Positions 22,820 through 35,720 of a DNA stretch of 64,000 bases are shown here, piece after piece (positions within the stretch are counted from its first letter, which is position 1; each line of letters starts with the position of its first letter). The stretch is from Anaeramoeba flamelloides. Taxonomy: Eukaryota; Metamonada; Anaeramoebidae. The position numbers and the translations under genes are program-made. The notes beneath the pieces were generated by a model. That model was not told the DNA's origin and did no database searches. It was given only the letters and a program-made list of their open reading frames with translations. The stretch covers positions 3,360,001-3,424,000 of the forward strand of contig JANTQA010000042.1 in the NCBI GenBank assembly GCA_027625915.1. The letters run 5' to 3'.

Positions 22820-23856
22820 CAGTATGTTAAATAACCCGTGTCGACTTAAATAATTGTCGTTTTTTAAAATTTAACTGTGGTTTTTTGAAAAACGACTTTT
22901 TAACTGTTGTTTTCCAACTTTTTTCCGTTGTTTTCGTTTTTTAATTGTGGTCAACAATTAAAAGTTTTCAAAAGTGTGCTTATTTTTAAAAAGGAAGTAT
23001 ATCTTGACAATATTACTGTCATTCTCAAAGCTATAAAAGAAATTTTTATTCAAAGTTTTCTAAAATATTATTTCTTCTATTTTAAATGAAAAATTGAAAG
23101 ATCTTGTTATAATCTCTGAAAATTGATCTTATAAGAGATTTAATTTCCTCTCATTATTAAACTTGTTAAAAATGAATTGATTTATAAATAATTTGGTCAT
23201 TGTGTATGTTCTTGTAGAATTTTAGATCAGATAAAATATCGTCTAATTAACTTTTGATTCAATATGAAATATTCTTTCATTTTGGATTCTTATCTCCTCC
23301 AATATAGGCAAAAAAAAAACAAGTAAATAATTAAACCAAATCCAAGATATGATTTGAAGATGATTGGCAAAAGGAAAAAAGAAAATGAATTGAAATTTTT
23401 GGTTACTAGCTTTTTTAAAAAACTTTGGAAAATTGATATCTCATTTTGTTAATATGCCGAGGTACAAGCAAAAAAGTTTTTAAGGAACTTGTTTTATCCT
23501 TTTTATTGATTTTTTTTTGTATTTATTCAAACTGAAAGATTTGGGTGATTTAATATTTCTGGTGTTGTTTTGTTTAAATTTGGTTCAATTAGATCTCTTT
23601 TATCAGGAGATTGGTCTTGAAAGTTATAGAAAAACACAATGATCATATGATCTATTGTACGTATTGGTTGATTTGAAAGTATAGTTGTACTGAACTGTAT
23701 TTTTTTGTTGAACACAAAATAAAAACAGAAAACCACAGCTATTGAAAAAATAAACAAATTTAAAAAAAAAAAAAAACAACAGTTATTTCAAAAAACAACA
23801 CAAATAATTTTCAAAAACACATATTAAAACGCCTACACGGGTTATTGAACATACTG
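22820..23856. mobile_element. 1037-bp CAGT-ended TIR element with subterminal repeats
   Basis: The left end CAGTATGTTAAATAACCCG and the right end (inverted CAGTATGTTCAATAACCCG) are flanked by TA at 22818-22819 and 23857-23858. Just inside the left end the motif AACTGTNGTTTT recurs about four times (22865-22960), and it recurs inverted at the right end (23770-23805). The TIR start is close to that of the element at 20978-21455 (shared AATAACCCGTGT), suggesting one larger Tc1/mariner-like clade. A minus frame at 23527-23757 shows no usable transposase similarity. Confidence 0.8.
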
Positions 23857-24335
23857 TAAGTCTAAGAGCAAAGAGCAAATAACCATAAAACGATTCTTTA
23901 CTGAAGGCACAATACAACCGTTTTACTTGGTTTGGTATCTGTTGACTGTAACTTTTTATCCTTTTCACAAAAAGACATTTTCTCTTTTGGAAAACAGAAT
24001 TATACCCTCTTAACTATCTGAAAATATGAAAAAGAGAGTTCAAGAATCAGGTAAGTCCCAAAAATCAGTAACTAAATGAAGTTTCAAAGAATAAGTGTGA
24101 TCAATCTTGAAATATCCCGATTAAGTCAACTTTGTGATATATAAAATTATTTTTACTTTTAATTAGAATATTTGAAAAGGATCATATTGAGCACGAAATC
24201 TGTTACCAGAGAATTATAGGTTTCTGGAAAAAAATCTTTAATGAGATCAGGTACATCTAAATTTTTAAAAACGAAAGACAACAAATAAAATATTTTTTTT
24301 TTTTTTTGAATCTTGAAAATAAATTGTTTGTTCAA

Positions 24336-27300
24336 ATGAAGACAAGTGTCTGTTCTTTAAAAAATTTGAATAAGCTCCTTGTTTTTTTCTTGATTTTTTT
24401 ATTCTTTTTGAGAACCACAACCCAACACAACGAACAGAATTTCAAAACGTAAAAAAAAACTAATTTCGAAAAAACAATACACTACAAGAAAACATCACTA
24501 ATTAATCTGTTATAAAAACAAACAATTATTTAAATTCTTCCTATTAACCCCACAGAAAGAGAGGTAAGCAATTGGGAATACCACGTCCCTTGGTGAGATC
24601 AAAATTTCTCACCAAGACAGATGGGGTGTCAGTAGAGAATCAACAAGCAGAATATACTTGGGCTGGTAAAAGCTTGGTTGTAACTTTTACGAATAAGTAC
24701 ATCAGGTTTGTAATCAACAAAACACGGCAAGTGTCTCTCCATTTTCCAAATTCAAATATGGATCAAATGCGAATTTATGAACAAAAATGCAACCTACAAC
24801 AACCGTTAAGGTTCAAAGGTAAATCGGGAAGTTGCGGGTTTGGAAAAGTAATATATCGATCACTTTACTCTGGTATTGATTTAGAATTTATGGAAGATCA
24901 TGAAGGTCTTTTGAAATCAAATTATTATATCAAAAATTACAAACTACTCCCACAGCTTGAACTTGAATTTGTTACCACACTACGTCTACAAATAAACACC
25001 ACCAACCATGCATTGGACTTTGTTGAGAGAACAACAACACATCCAAACAAAGAAGACAAAAGGTTAAAAGCAAACAAAAAGGATCATCCTCAAAATGAAG
25101 CCGTTTTTCGTGAAAGTGTTCCAATAATTATTCAAAACAAAAATCAGTTTCAAGCAAGATATGAAATTACATCTGTGGGACAACAAAAAACAAGAATAAC
25201 TTTTAGGGTTGACAATGGTGGCAATATTTTGAACAAAAAGAAACCGTTTATAATAGATCCGACTTACTCTTCCTTTTTAGGCGGACCTCGGAATGATCGC
25301 TCTTCGTCGTGTAAAATCGATGTGAAAGATCAATCGTTTTTTCTTGTTGGTGGAACTGACTCGGCGAGTTTCCCCACATCCATAGGTTCATATCAACAAG
25401 TTAAAAGCGACATGAGTGATGGCTTTATTACAAAATTTAATCTTACAACTGGCAAGCTAATTTGGTCTTCCTTTTTGGGTTCAAAGAATAATGATGTTAT
25501 TAAAGATATTGCGATCGATGAACAAGGTAACGCCATTGTGGCTGTCAATTCAGGTAACCCGTTGAATCTCAAAAGAGAACAAACAAAAGATACACGGCAA
25601 AATGTTCAAACACTCAAGGATTTCCCAACAACAAATAATTCAGAAACAGACAATTGTAATTTGCCGAATTCGATAAGAAATGTTATTTTTATGTCAAAGT
25701 TCACTTATAATGGCAATGATTTACATTGGTCAAATTTGTTATGTTTGAAAAGTAATCTTGAAGGTAAATAATTTGATTTATTCAAATTTTCACTCTAAAC
25801 TTTATTTTTTTTTTTTTATAATAGACTTTATTTTTTTTAAATGGTCCGAAAGAAACTTTAAAAGGAATATGAATTGAGATTGGGTTATTGAATTTTGAAA
25901 AAAAAAGCCGAAATAGTTTTTTTTTTGCAGTCAGTTCCACTTTTAAGGCACAAACTTTGAACGAAATTTAAGGCACATAAAAATTCTCAAATTAAGGCAC
26001 AAAATTCGAATTTGAGTAAATTGATTTGTAAAACAAAAAATTCGGAAAAATATACCTTCATTTGAAGATTTTTTTTTGTGCCTTAAATTCAGATCAAACT
26101 TTGTGTCATCAAAGTGGAACTAACTGAAATTAGAAATACAGTTATTCGAATATCCTGTGCTAACTTCGTAACCCCATGTTTAAAAATTATATGCTATGTT
26201 TCGTTTTTCTCGAAAGCTTACAAATGAATTTATAGATTAAAAAAACCCATAATAAATAAAATATGATATTGGTTTCTGAAAAGTTCAAGCATTGATATTA
26301 AAAAGGGAATTCTAAATAAGAATGATGCAATATAAAAAATTGTTTTTAAAAAAAAATGAAATTTTTTGTTAAATTTTTTCAACAAAAAAAACATTTTTTA
26401 TCAATCAAAAAACATAAACATTTCAAAAAAATGTGACAAATTCTTTTCGATTTTTTGAAACTTTAATCAAAAGGTCAAGGATTTTTAATTTCAAAATTGA
26501 TTTGACTTCATTATACTGTTGAGTACCTGGTTAAATTTTGTGAGGAAATAAAGAATAGAAAAAAAAAATCTTGGGGATCTCAAAAAGCGCCCAATTTCAA
26601 CTTTCCTAAACAAAAGTATTGTCTTCAAAATTTAAAATGACATTGAATTAAACACAAAATTGATTAATACTGTTATTATCTTTTTTAAAACAATTTCCTC
26701 CATTTTCATTGCCAATTTTAGAAATCTATCATAAGCCATATACTCATTTGTTTTAATCAAAATTACAAACCCATAAATGTAAAAAAAAAAAAAAAATCAT
26801 TGTAAATACGAAACACTTAATATAGAAAAATATTCCAAGCTCTTTCGAAAAAAAAATATCAAATTTATAAAACAATTAACTTTACAATTATTTTTAAAAA
26901 GTGTTAACCAAACTGAATTGTATTTTAATCTGGAATATTTCTCTTAATTATCCTTTACAAAAAAATATAATAAATAAATAAATAAAAGTAAATTCAATGA
27001 AATATCCAGGAGAAGACACTTCAGAATTAATTCTTACTGGTATTACAGATAGTCAATTTAGTACTTGCACCTTTCAGGGAGAATCTGATATTTTTGTAAT
27101 TAAAATAGAGGAAGGAAGCACTTCATTAAAAGATTTGTTGTGTTTTGGGGGGGATTATATCGAACATTTTACTTTACACTCAGACTCAGCAATGTACCTT
27201 GATGATAAGAATAGTATCTTTATTACTGGCGCAACTTCTTCTTCCAACTTTAATGAGAATGGCAAGCAAAATAATTATATCGGTGGTAATTCTGATTGCT

Positions 27301-30300
27301 TTTTTGTTGAAATAGACTATGAAACTTTTGATTTAATATTCTGGTCATACTATGGAACAGATGAGACAGATTATTGTGATTCTGTTTTTTATCACACTCG
27401 AACTGAATTGATTTGGTTGGGTGGGAGTACGAATGGCAGAAATTTGAATACCACTGAAAATGCATTTCAACGAACGAGTAATCATCACCCCCATTCAAAG
27501 GAATTTGAAGGGTTTTTTTTTGCAATCCATAAAGACAATAAAACCATTTTTTACCAAAGCTATTTAGGAAACAATAATTCAAAAATTGAAATTAATTCAA
27601 TTAAAATCGAAAATTCAATAAAAAATCCGTCATCCAATCAAATAATTATTAGTGGTCAAGGTTTTTTATTCGGTGATGGCGGTGATCATTATCCCGACCA
27701 GAATATAATTAATCGTTTTCAAAAGAACGATCTGGGAAATGAGTTTGGAGAAAACACTACCGAAGAAGAAGATGATGATAATAAAGGAAGCACTCATTAT
27801 GATTTTGGTCAAGGTGGGTTTGTTGTAATTTTTCAAAATATGGATTCTTTAAATACAGTTTATAAATCAATTTCGGTTGGATGCGATCTAATATTAGGAT
27901 TGGATCTTTATAATAATACTTCTAGTTCGATATTATTGTCCGGCAACAGCAACGGGAATAATGATCTCAAGACGCTTGAAAATAGTTTCCAGCCACATTA
28001 TCGGGGCGGTACGGTTGATAGTTTTTTCATCTATCTTCAGCTTGTTTGTGAAGAATTCATGTATAAATCAGATCATTCAAATTTATGCCAGGAGTGCCCA
28101 AAGGGCACATTCATTCGAAATTATACAACTTTGGTCGATAATAATAGTAATTTCTTGCAAATAGAACAAGAGGAACAAGATAATAATTTTGAAAATACTT
28201 GCCAATATTGCCCACTTGGCTATTATTCCTCTGCCAAGGGATCATTAGAATGTGAAAAATGCCCCATTGGCACCTTTAGTAATGTTCTGGGACTATCAGA
28301 ATGTTTTCATTGTGTACCAGGCACTTATACTACTATTCAAGGCTCAACTGATCAAAGTTCATGTATTGCATGCCCACTGGGAACTTATTCAATTCAAAAA
28401 AGAAACGAAAAGAATATTCTTTTTAATACATGCCAAAAGTGTCCCCAGGGAAGTTATAACCCCTATTCTGGCATTACGAGCAGTGATTTTTGTTTAGTAT
28501 GCCCAGCTGGTACCTATAATGATAAAGAAGGCGCAACCTCGTATTCTGATTGTCGATCGTGTCCAGATTATCAAGTTTCGAATGGAACCGGTGCGACGGA
28601 ATGTTGGGATTGTGATCTAGGGTATGAAACTGATATCGATAATAATTATTGCAAGCCTTGTGGGCGTGGATCATATCGAGACACCAAAATAAGCACTTGC
28701 AAAAAATGTGTGAATGGGGAATTTAATAACAAAGAAGGTATGACCTTTTGCTATAAATGTAATTTGCCAGATGGGTGTAAGGGTGGGAACGAATGCAGTG
28801 AACACAGAGATACCAGCAAACAATGCGAAACATGCCAGGATGGTTATTATATGCTAAATTTTACATGCGTTCCCTGCCAACCAAGATATCTGATAATTTC
28901 TATATATGTATGCTTTGGTGTTTTTTTGTTAACGTTAATATTCTTAGTATTTAATGACAAATTTTCAAATCATTATTTCCAAAATTCAAATCATGGTAAA
29001 GTATTTTGGTATTTTTTTCAAAAAAGCCAAACACCAATTAAAGAAATTATTCTAAATTATCTTCAAATATTTTCTGCAATATTATTTTTAAAATTAAATT
29101 GGCCAAGTCAACTTTTAAATGAGTATCTAAGAATAACTACATCGTGTTTCAATTTAGAATTTGATACATTACTATTTAATGAATGTTATGATAAATTTAA
29201 TTTCCTATCCAAAATGATAATCACCATCTCTCTTTTAGTTCTATGGTTCATCGTATATCAGTTATTTATCTTTTTTGTCAAAAACAGCAATAAACCAAAG
29301 AAAGAAAGAAAAGAAAAAATTTATAATGCAACATATAAATATACTTTGTCGTTAAAATATTTATACCTGCCCTTATTAATTATTAGCTCTCAGATTTTTG
29401 ATTTTCAATTCGATAAATCAACAAAAAATTTTGTAAAGCCTTCCAATAATAGATTAAAAATAAATGAAAAATATTTTTCATTTTTCCTGTTTTTGAATAT
29501 TCTATTGATAATATTAGGGGTTGTTGGTATCCCCTTATATTTTCTCAAAATATTGATCAAAGCGAAAAAATGCAATTTCCAATCTAGAAAATTAAATCAG
29601 CAATATGGCTGGCTATGGTTAAATTATAAAAAAAACAAATACTATTGGCAATTAATTGATTTACTCTTTAAATTGCTTTTGATTTGCTCTTCAATGCTAA
29701 CCGAAAGAATATATACTGAGAACTTAATAAATAACTATATACAGGAAATTATAGTTTTGATTATTATAGCAATCTACATTGTTTGTATAATAATATTAAA
29801 ACCCTATAAGGGATATGATAATAAATCTTCATCAAACTTTCTTGCAGAAAATAAAATAATCCTTGCCTTAAATTTATTTTTGTTATCAATTGTGCTAATT
29901 ACAATAAACCAAGAGGCATTTACTTCAGTTGTTCCTATTGTTTATCCAATAATATCATTGTTGATTTATTTTGGTTTCAAAGATAGATTTTATGAATATT
30001 ATCAAAATTGTCTACAAAAGAACAATAATTTAAGAAATTTTAATCCAAGATATGCAACTGATTTAGAATTGATCAACATTAAACACATGAAGAAAGGTTA
30101 TCATCTTGATGAAAATGATAAACGTTATGGCTTTATTAATATGAAAGAAGACCCACTTGGAACAATCAAGGGCTTAAAGAAGAAAAAGCAGAAATTAATT
30201 AATAATTTTATCCAAAATATAAATTCATTAAATTCATTAAAAAATAAAATAAAAATTAAACAGAAACAATTAAGGCAATTAAGACAAACTAGAATTGAAA

Positions 30301-31187
30301 TAATCCGAAATTCAGTAAATAATAATGATGTACAAAAAGTAAAAATTGAGCCAAGACAACAACAAAATGATGAAAAAATGATTTATTCTAATTTTTTTAA
30401 GGTTACATCAGAATCAAATGAAGAAATAATTGAAAAACAATTAAATATTATTAATAATAATGATCCCAATATTATTAAGTCTTCATTACAAACACAATGT
30501 ATTCTAAGATCACCATCATTGGATTTACCTTTTATTCAATCGACAACCAGCAATGACGAGAATAATAATGGAAATAATGGGGGGGAAAATATTAATCAAG
30601 ATTTTGATGTTCAAAATGAAGAGAAAGGAAATGAGGAAAATTTTAAAAAAAATAATTCGAATAATGATCTTCTAAATACAAAATTATCAAATGATAATGT
30701 ATTAAATTTAGAACTAAAAATACATAAAAATGATAACCTTTCCAATTTTAACAATAACACAACTAAAAACTTTAGAAACAACACCAATAATAATAACAAT
30801 GAAAATAATTATCTTAAACCGAATGAAGATGATGAAAATGATATAACTAATATTGACGAAATATCTAAGATACAGCCAATATTTCTACGCCAAATTCCAA
30901 AGGAAAATTTCCCCGAAATGTTACATCCTAATTCTAATTTGTTTGTGGATTCAAATAAAAATAATTTACAAAAATTTGAAACTTTGAAAACACATCGAAA
31001 AAGACATGACATAACAAACTCAGAATTATTTTCAAGTGGGGATTTTGATATTTTTGAAAATAGCGAATTCCTTTTACCTTTCCAAGAAAAGACCGTAGTT
31101 AATATTGGAATTGTAAATAAAAATTCCAAAAGTAGTACATCACCCTCAGAAATCGTTAATACAACAAACAACATAAATAAGAATTAG
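24336..31187 (+). CDS. Receptor-like membrane protein: SBBP-type propeller, cysteine-rich repeats, multi-pass domain
   Basis: Three exons (24336-24448, 24556-25763, 26989-31187) join in phases 2 and 1 to give 1839 residues. Residues 1-30 are a signal peptide (LLVFFLIFLFFL core). Residues about 38-270 match the N-terminal domain that precedes SBBP repeats in bacterial surface proteins (YRSLYSGIDLEFMEDHEG). Residues about 275-795 hold seven blade-like repeats, each with a D/E-x-F-hydrophobic strand (DGFITKF, VIFMSKF, DIFVIKI, DCFFVEI, EGFFFAI, GGFVVIF, DSFFIYL). Residues about 798-1070 carry 14 CxxC pairs in GCC2/GCC3 (ephrin-receptor-like) repeats. Residues about 1074-1436 contain some nine hydrophobic segments. 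The last 400 residues are Lys/Asn-rich, presumably cytoplasmic. The acceptor at 26987-26988 is preferred over 27008-27009 because it restores EVNSMKY, as in EINSIKI later. The layout suggests an extracellular sensor or adhesion protein; ligand unknown. Confidence 0.85.
25928..26126. mobile_element. 199-bp CAGTCAGTTCCAC MITE, copy 1 (partner 45888-46084)
   Basis: Inverted ends CAGTCAGTTCCACTTTTAAG and its complement enclose repeated GGCACAAA / TTTGTGCC blocks. It aligns along its whole length with 45888-46084. It sits in intron 2 of the receptor-like gene. The flanks are no longer TA, so this copy is probably older than its partner. Confidence 0.8.
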
Positions 31188-31566
31188 AAATTCAGATAAT
31201 TAAACTAAAAGTAATTAAACAGGTATCTAAATGTCACTGAGTTGTTCACCATTACAATTAGCCATTGCAACTTCAATCCATGTTTCATGCTTTCCTAGAA
31301 TTCAATTTAATGAGAAAAATATTTATCAACGATTTCTTAAAGCAATCCCATAAATAAGATTATTGTAACTATATAACTTTAAAATGATCATTTTTATTTT
31401 TTTGCGCAATTGTTTTATTTTTAAAATAATTTTATTGAATTTTTTTTTATTGATAAAATTATTCAATATATAATGTAAATTTCCAATTTTATTTAAATAA
31501 ATCTTTATTATTTTTTTGTTCATTTTAATTCGATTTATCCTTGAATTTTAATTATAAACTATTTTT

Positions 31567-31910
31567 CAGTTAAATTTAACCAGTTTTAATGAATAAATTA
31601 CCAATATCTGAATATTTTGAATGGGTATTAGAAGAAAAAATTTATTTTTGGAAATTTGAAATGAGAAACCATTTTTTCACATTTTTATTTTTTTATTTTT
31701 TCATTTTTTTAAAACCTAATTATTGATTTGTATATATATATATATATATATTATTTCTAGATCAATAATCACTAAGATAAAAATATGTTATTCTAAGGTT
31801 ATTAAAACTACGGAAATAATTGTTGAGAATTCATATTGATTTCTATTAGAATTTTATTCAATCTTTGATCCTGATATTTGATAAAAAGATGTAACTTTCA
31901 TGTTATTAAA
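31567..31910 (+). repeat. CAGTCAAAG-family fragment (left part)
   Basis: Starts CAGTTAAATTTAACCAGTTTTAAT and tracks the element at 39664-40344: a GGGTATTAGAAGAAAAA block, TTTTTTCACATTT, ATCAATAATCACT, and a TTATTCTAAGGTTATT block that also occurs at 60195-60215. The matching right end reappears at 33290-33395, so this could be one longer copy split by later sequence. Confidence 0.5.
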
Positions 31911-33099
31911 ATAATGCGAATTATTTTAGAAAAAAGGTATTGTTTCTATTGGGATTTACTTTATGGTTAAATTGAAAATCCCATTAAGCATGGTTGTTTT
32001 TCAATTTTTAAAATGATTCCAAATAATTTTTTGTTTCCTTTTATAAAGAGGGTAAGTACATTTTCCATTTTTTGAGTGTAATAATTTATGTGAAACTGAA
32101 TCATTCAAATCATTTCTTTATCTAAATATGTTGATATTTTGATAAATAATAGAGTAGGATATATCCTTGTATAAGATATTTTCATTCCATCTAAAAATTG
32201 GAAATCAAAAAAACAAATTAAAAAATTGATCAAAAAAAAATAAATAAAAATCATTTATTTCCTGAGTTTATCTGTAACATTTGACATAATTACTTATTCT
32301 TTGTTTTTTTGTTTTGTTTTGAATTCTTTATGGGAATAATTTTGTTTGGTTAATGTTTGAGAAAAAATTACTTTTTGTTCCTAAAGAATTTCCATAATGA
32401 ATTTAAAAAAACGTATTTTCATTTAATTTCTCTAACTCTAGTTTTAGTTCAGAAAATTAGTTATTTTTTGAGTTCTTCTTGAGAAATTTGGGTTTATTGG
32501 GTGCATTCGTTCAATTTAATAATTATAAATTTTCTATCGATTACAAAACTAAAAATAATTCTGGATCTGGTTGAAATTTTTACCTATTTTATTTTTCTTT
32601 GGTTTAAATCTTTGTAACTGTTTTTTGATTTATAGAATTCAAAACTTTTTTTTTTAAATTTTGAAATAATATACTTTATTTTTTTTTTGTTTGATAAAAA
32701 TATTTGAAAATTGAATTTTGAAAGGAAATTTGTCACAAAATGTTTTGTAAAATAATAATAAATGGTAATGGGGTCAGAAATTTAAATACAAATATTGCTT
32801 GTATTTCTACAAACTAAGAAGATAAAAAAACAAATCTACAAAATTCACTTTTTCTGGACGTTTTTTTGTTTCCATTTTTTATTTCAACAAAATTATTTTG
32901 AAAAAGTGATCTTTTGTGTATGGTCTTCGAAAAGAAAATATTTGTTTCAAATATACACCTTTTTGAGTCTATTATTTTGTTTACTTTTTGATTAATTTCA
33001 TTCATTCACTATGAATATATATTTAACTCCGAAACATAATTTAATAAAACAAAAAATTGAATCAAAAAAAAATGCTCCAAAAAATAGAAAAATTAAAGA

Positions 33100-33250
33100 T
33101 TTGACTCGGTATTACTTTGATTCTTTCCACGAATAGACTAGTGGATGGTGTTTTGGTTCCAAAGTTTCAATATCTAGTGGCACTCAAAAAATAATTTTCA
33201 GTAATTTTTAACACAATTCAAAATTTTCAAAATTGTAAAATGTACTTACC
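33100..33250 (+). repeat. Dispersed repeat (partner at 8570-8725)
   Basis: Shares CAAAGTTTCAATATCT, the GTGGCACTCAAAAAA block and CACAATTCAAAATTTTCAA with 8570-8725. Non-coding. Confidence 0.5.
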
Positions 33251-33819
33251 CCCTTAAGAAAATATAATTTATCGATTAGATTTACCTCTTACAGATATCA
33301 ACTTTTTCTGGATGTATTTTATTCAATTTATTGTTTTATTTATTCTTCAATGGTTAATTTTTTTACAATTGATATTTGAAAAAAAAAATGGGAAAAAAGT
33401 GAGTGAAATCATGTTTATTCTATAAATTTTATTTAAAGAAAGAGAATTCAATTAATTTTTTTCACTTTTAAATTTGTGTTTTATCTTATTTTATATATTT
33501 TTGAATTAAGAAAATCAGTTTTTCTGATGTTTTAATATATATTTCTAATTTATAAAGTATCAAGATACTTTCTCAATTTTATCTTTTACTTCTCAAATTT
33601 TAAAAAAATGCATCATTTGTTTTTCTATATTTTTAAATAATAGATAAAAATCAGAGAATTTTACTCGTTATTTAATCCGAGAACACTCGTGCACTTTTGG
33701 GAATACTTCACTACTTTATAATTTTTTTTTTTTGATCTTTGTTTTTTTTAATTTTCTTTTATTAAATTTATTTAATTTTTTTATATCAATGTTAACTTTC
33801 TAATATGTGTATTTAGGTG

Positions 33820-33900
33820 ATTCAGAAATCGTAAGAATTGAGTAAAATTTATGATTTTACTCTATTTTTCCTAACTCTGGAAAACCAAAATTGGGTTAAT
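33820..33900. repeat. Short palindromic repeat (hairpin family member)
   Basis: AGAATTGAGTAAAATTTATGA and its inverted copy meet at a short centre. The outer part ends in CTCTGGAAAACC. Same family as 3733-3821, 61428-61532 and 61610-61690; this copy is less symmetric. Confidence 0.5.
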
Positions 33901-34041
33901 TTCAATTTAAGTGATTAAAAAAAAATTACATTATAATTCTCTTGTTATTTCTGAAATTTAAAAAGGCTATAATTGGCTTTTATTACTTTTTCTGTTTATA
34001 TTGAAAATGATTAGATTTTACATATCAAACAAAATTGTTAA

Positions 34042-34160
34042 CAGTCAATTTTTTCAAGTTTTATTGAAGAAATAGAACATTTTCTATGAGTTTAATTCAT
34101 TATTCTTCTCAAAATAAAATCTTCAATTTTTAGATCGAGACCATTTTTTCTAATTTTGCA
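34042..34160 (+). repeat. CAGTCAAAG-family fragment
   Basis: Starts CAGTCAATTTTTTCAAGTTTTATTGAAG and aligns for about 100 bp with 45669-45770, sharing TCTATGAGTTTAATTCATTA and a TTTAGAT..ATTTTTTCT block. Only the left end of the element is present. Confidence 0.5.
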
Positions 34161-35720
34161 TTTTTTTTTTATGACTTTTTATTACTTTTCTTTCCTTTTT
34201 GTTATTTTTCTTTTTTATTTTCTTTTCCCTTTTCTGTTAATTGAATTTTTTAGATAACTAGATCCTAAGTTTTTTTCATTAAAATATTTTTGTTTTCATT
34301 TGTCTTTTTTATCCTTGAGATTCTATGAATTTAAAAATATTCAGATCCTTTTGAAGATATTTTCAGTTTTTACATTTCTTGAAAAACTTCAAAACTTTTT
34401 TTGTTGATTCTTTGCATTTTTCATCATTCAGATCCTATAAATTTTTATTTGAATGGCAGTTTTTGTAATTTATATCATATTAAACCTTTTTTTTTTTTTT
34501 CTGTTATTTGTAACCTTTCAACCAAAATATTGTTTGAAAACTTTTTTTTTTTTAATAGAATTTTTTGCCATTGATGATCCTTTTAAATTAATTATTTAAT
34601 TGAATTTTTTGTCAAATAGAAATCTAAGAATTTTAACTTTTTTTGTTATTTTAATTTTTTCAATCAAAAGAAGTGAAATTTCGCAATAAACTTTTTAGTT
34701 TCAGGCCACTCATTAAGTATGGAGTAAATCACCAGTAAGTGACAAAACCTTTAATAAAGATATTTTTAAAATAAATTAACCCGGCTTTTTATGGAAATAG
34801 CTTGATGTGGAGCAGATCACTTAAAAAAAAAAGTTTGATCAATACTAAAATATACCTATTACCAATTTTTTCAAAAAGATTTTCATTATAATAATAGATT
34901 ATTGAAAAAAAATATTTAAATTTAATGAATTGAATTTTTAATTTACAAATATAGTTTTGATCCTTCTTCTTCTTCTTTTTTTTTGGTTTTTTAATTCAAT
35001 TTCCAGATTATATTTTTTTAAGCATTCCAATTTTTAAAAGTGGGAGTGTATTATTTATTGTACAAATAATCAAAATCCTTATAAAATAATATTAAAAAAA
35101 AAAAAAAAATTGTATGAGAATAAAATCAATTAATTAATCAATTTTATTACCCATATTATATATTTATTTATTTTGTTATTGGTTATTTCTTAAAGAAAAA
35201 TTGAAAAGAAAAATTTTCTGATAAATTATTTAAGAATTAATAACTTTAGTTTTTTTCAAATTCAAATTCAATTGCTTTGACCCAAAAAGAAAAAAACAAA
35301 GGCAATATCGTTTGAACAATCAAGAGGTCACTTCATTTTAAGAAAAATGAAGTGAAAACAATAAAGATATTATTAAAATATTCTACACCAATGAAAGAAA
35401 ATTAATATAATTCTACAAAAAAAATACTCGTTTAAAAAAATTAATTTAGAGTATTTTAAAAAATTCATATACTTATGTTTATCAAGACATTTTCAAAAAG
35501 TGCAACAAAAAAAAAAAAAAGAAGTTTTTAGTATAGTTCTGAAAAAGGTTCTGTTTAAGTTTGTTAGCTATTTAACAGGACTTTTTGAAAACTTTTTTTT
35601 GTCACACTTTTTTAAAAATGGCATTGCCCAAAAAAAATATCAAAAAAAAAATAAATTGATTTGTTTTGTTCATTCAAAAAGTAATTAATTTTCTGAAAAT
35701 AATCTGTAAATTGGTTAAAA

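Larger units (their letters stand above)
16516..24335. other. Gene-poor 7.8-kb region with clustered small elements
   Basis: No supported host gene. 16516-19700 is plain AT-rich DNA with short AT/ATT microsatellites (about 16575-16605). 19700-23860 contains a dispersed repeat, two small TIR elements and one 1-kb TIR element, listed separately. 23860-24335 should contain the promoter of the receptor-like gene; nothing distinctive was seen. Confidence 0.6.
31188..35720. other. Intergenic 4.5 kb with repeat fragments
   Basis: No supported gene. It contains fragments of the CAGTCAAAG repeat family (31567-31910, 33290-33395, 34042-34160), a dispersed repeat (33100-33250), a short palindrome (33820-33900), and T-rich low-complexity DNA (33720-34700). 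Confidence 0.6.

Noticed and set aside
23527-23757. Minus-strand frame with QSPD inside the 1-kb TIR element, at first like a Tc1 transposase C-terminus.
   Set aside because: Only four residues match, there is no DDE/D context and no ATG. Composition is typical of chance frames here.
27010-27030. Acceptor at 27008-27009 for exon 3 of the receptor-like gene.
   Set aside because: Also in phase, but it removes EVNSMKY, a segment that matches the blade pattern seen again at EINSIKI.
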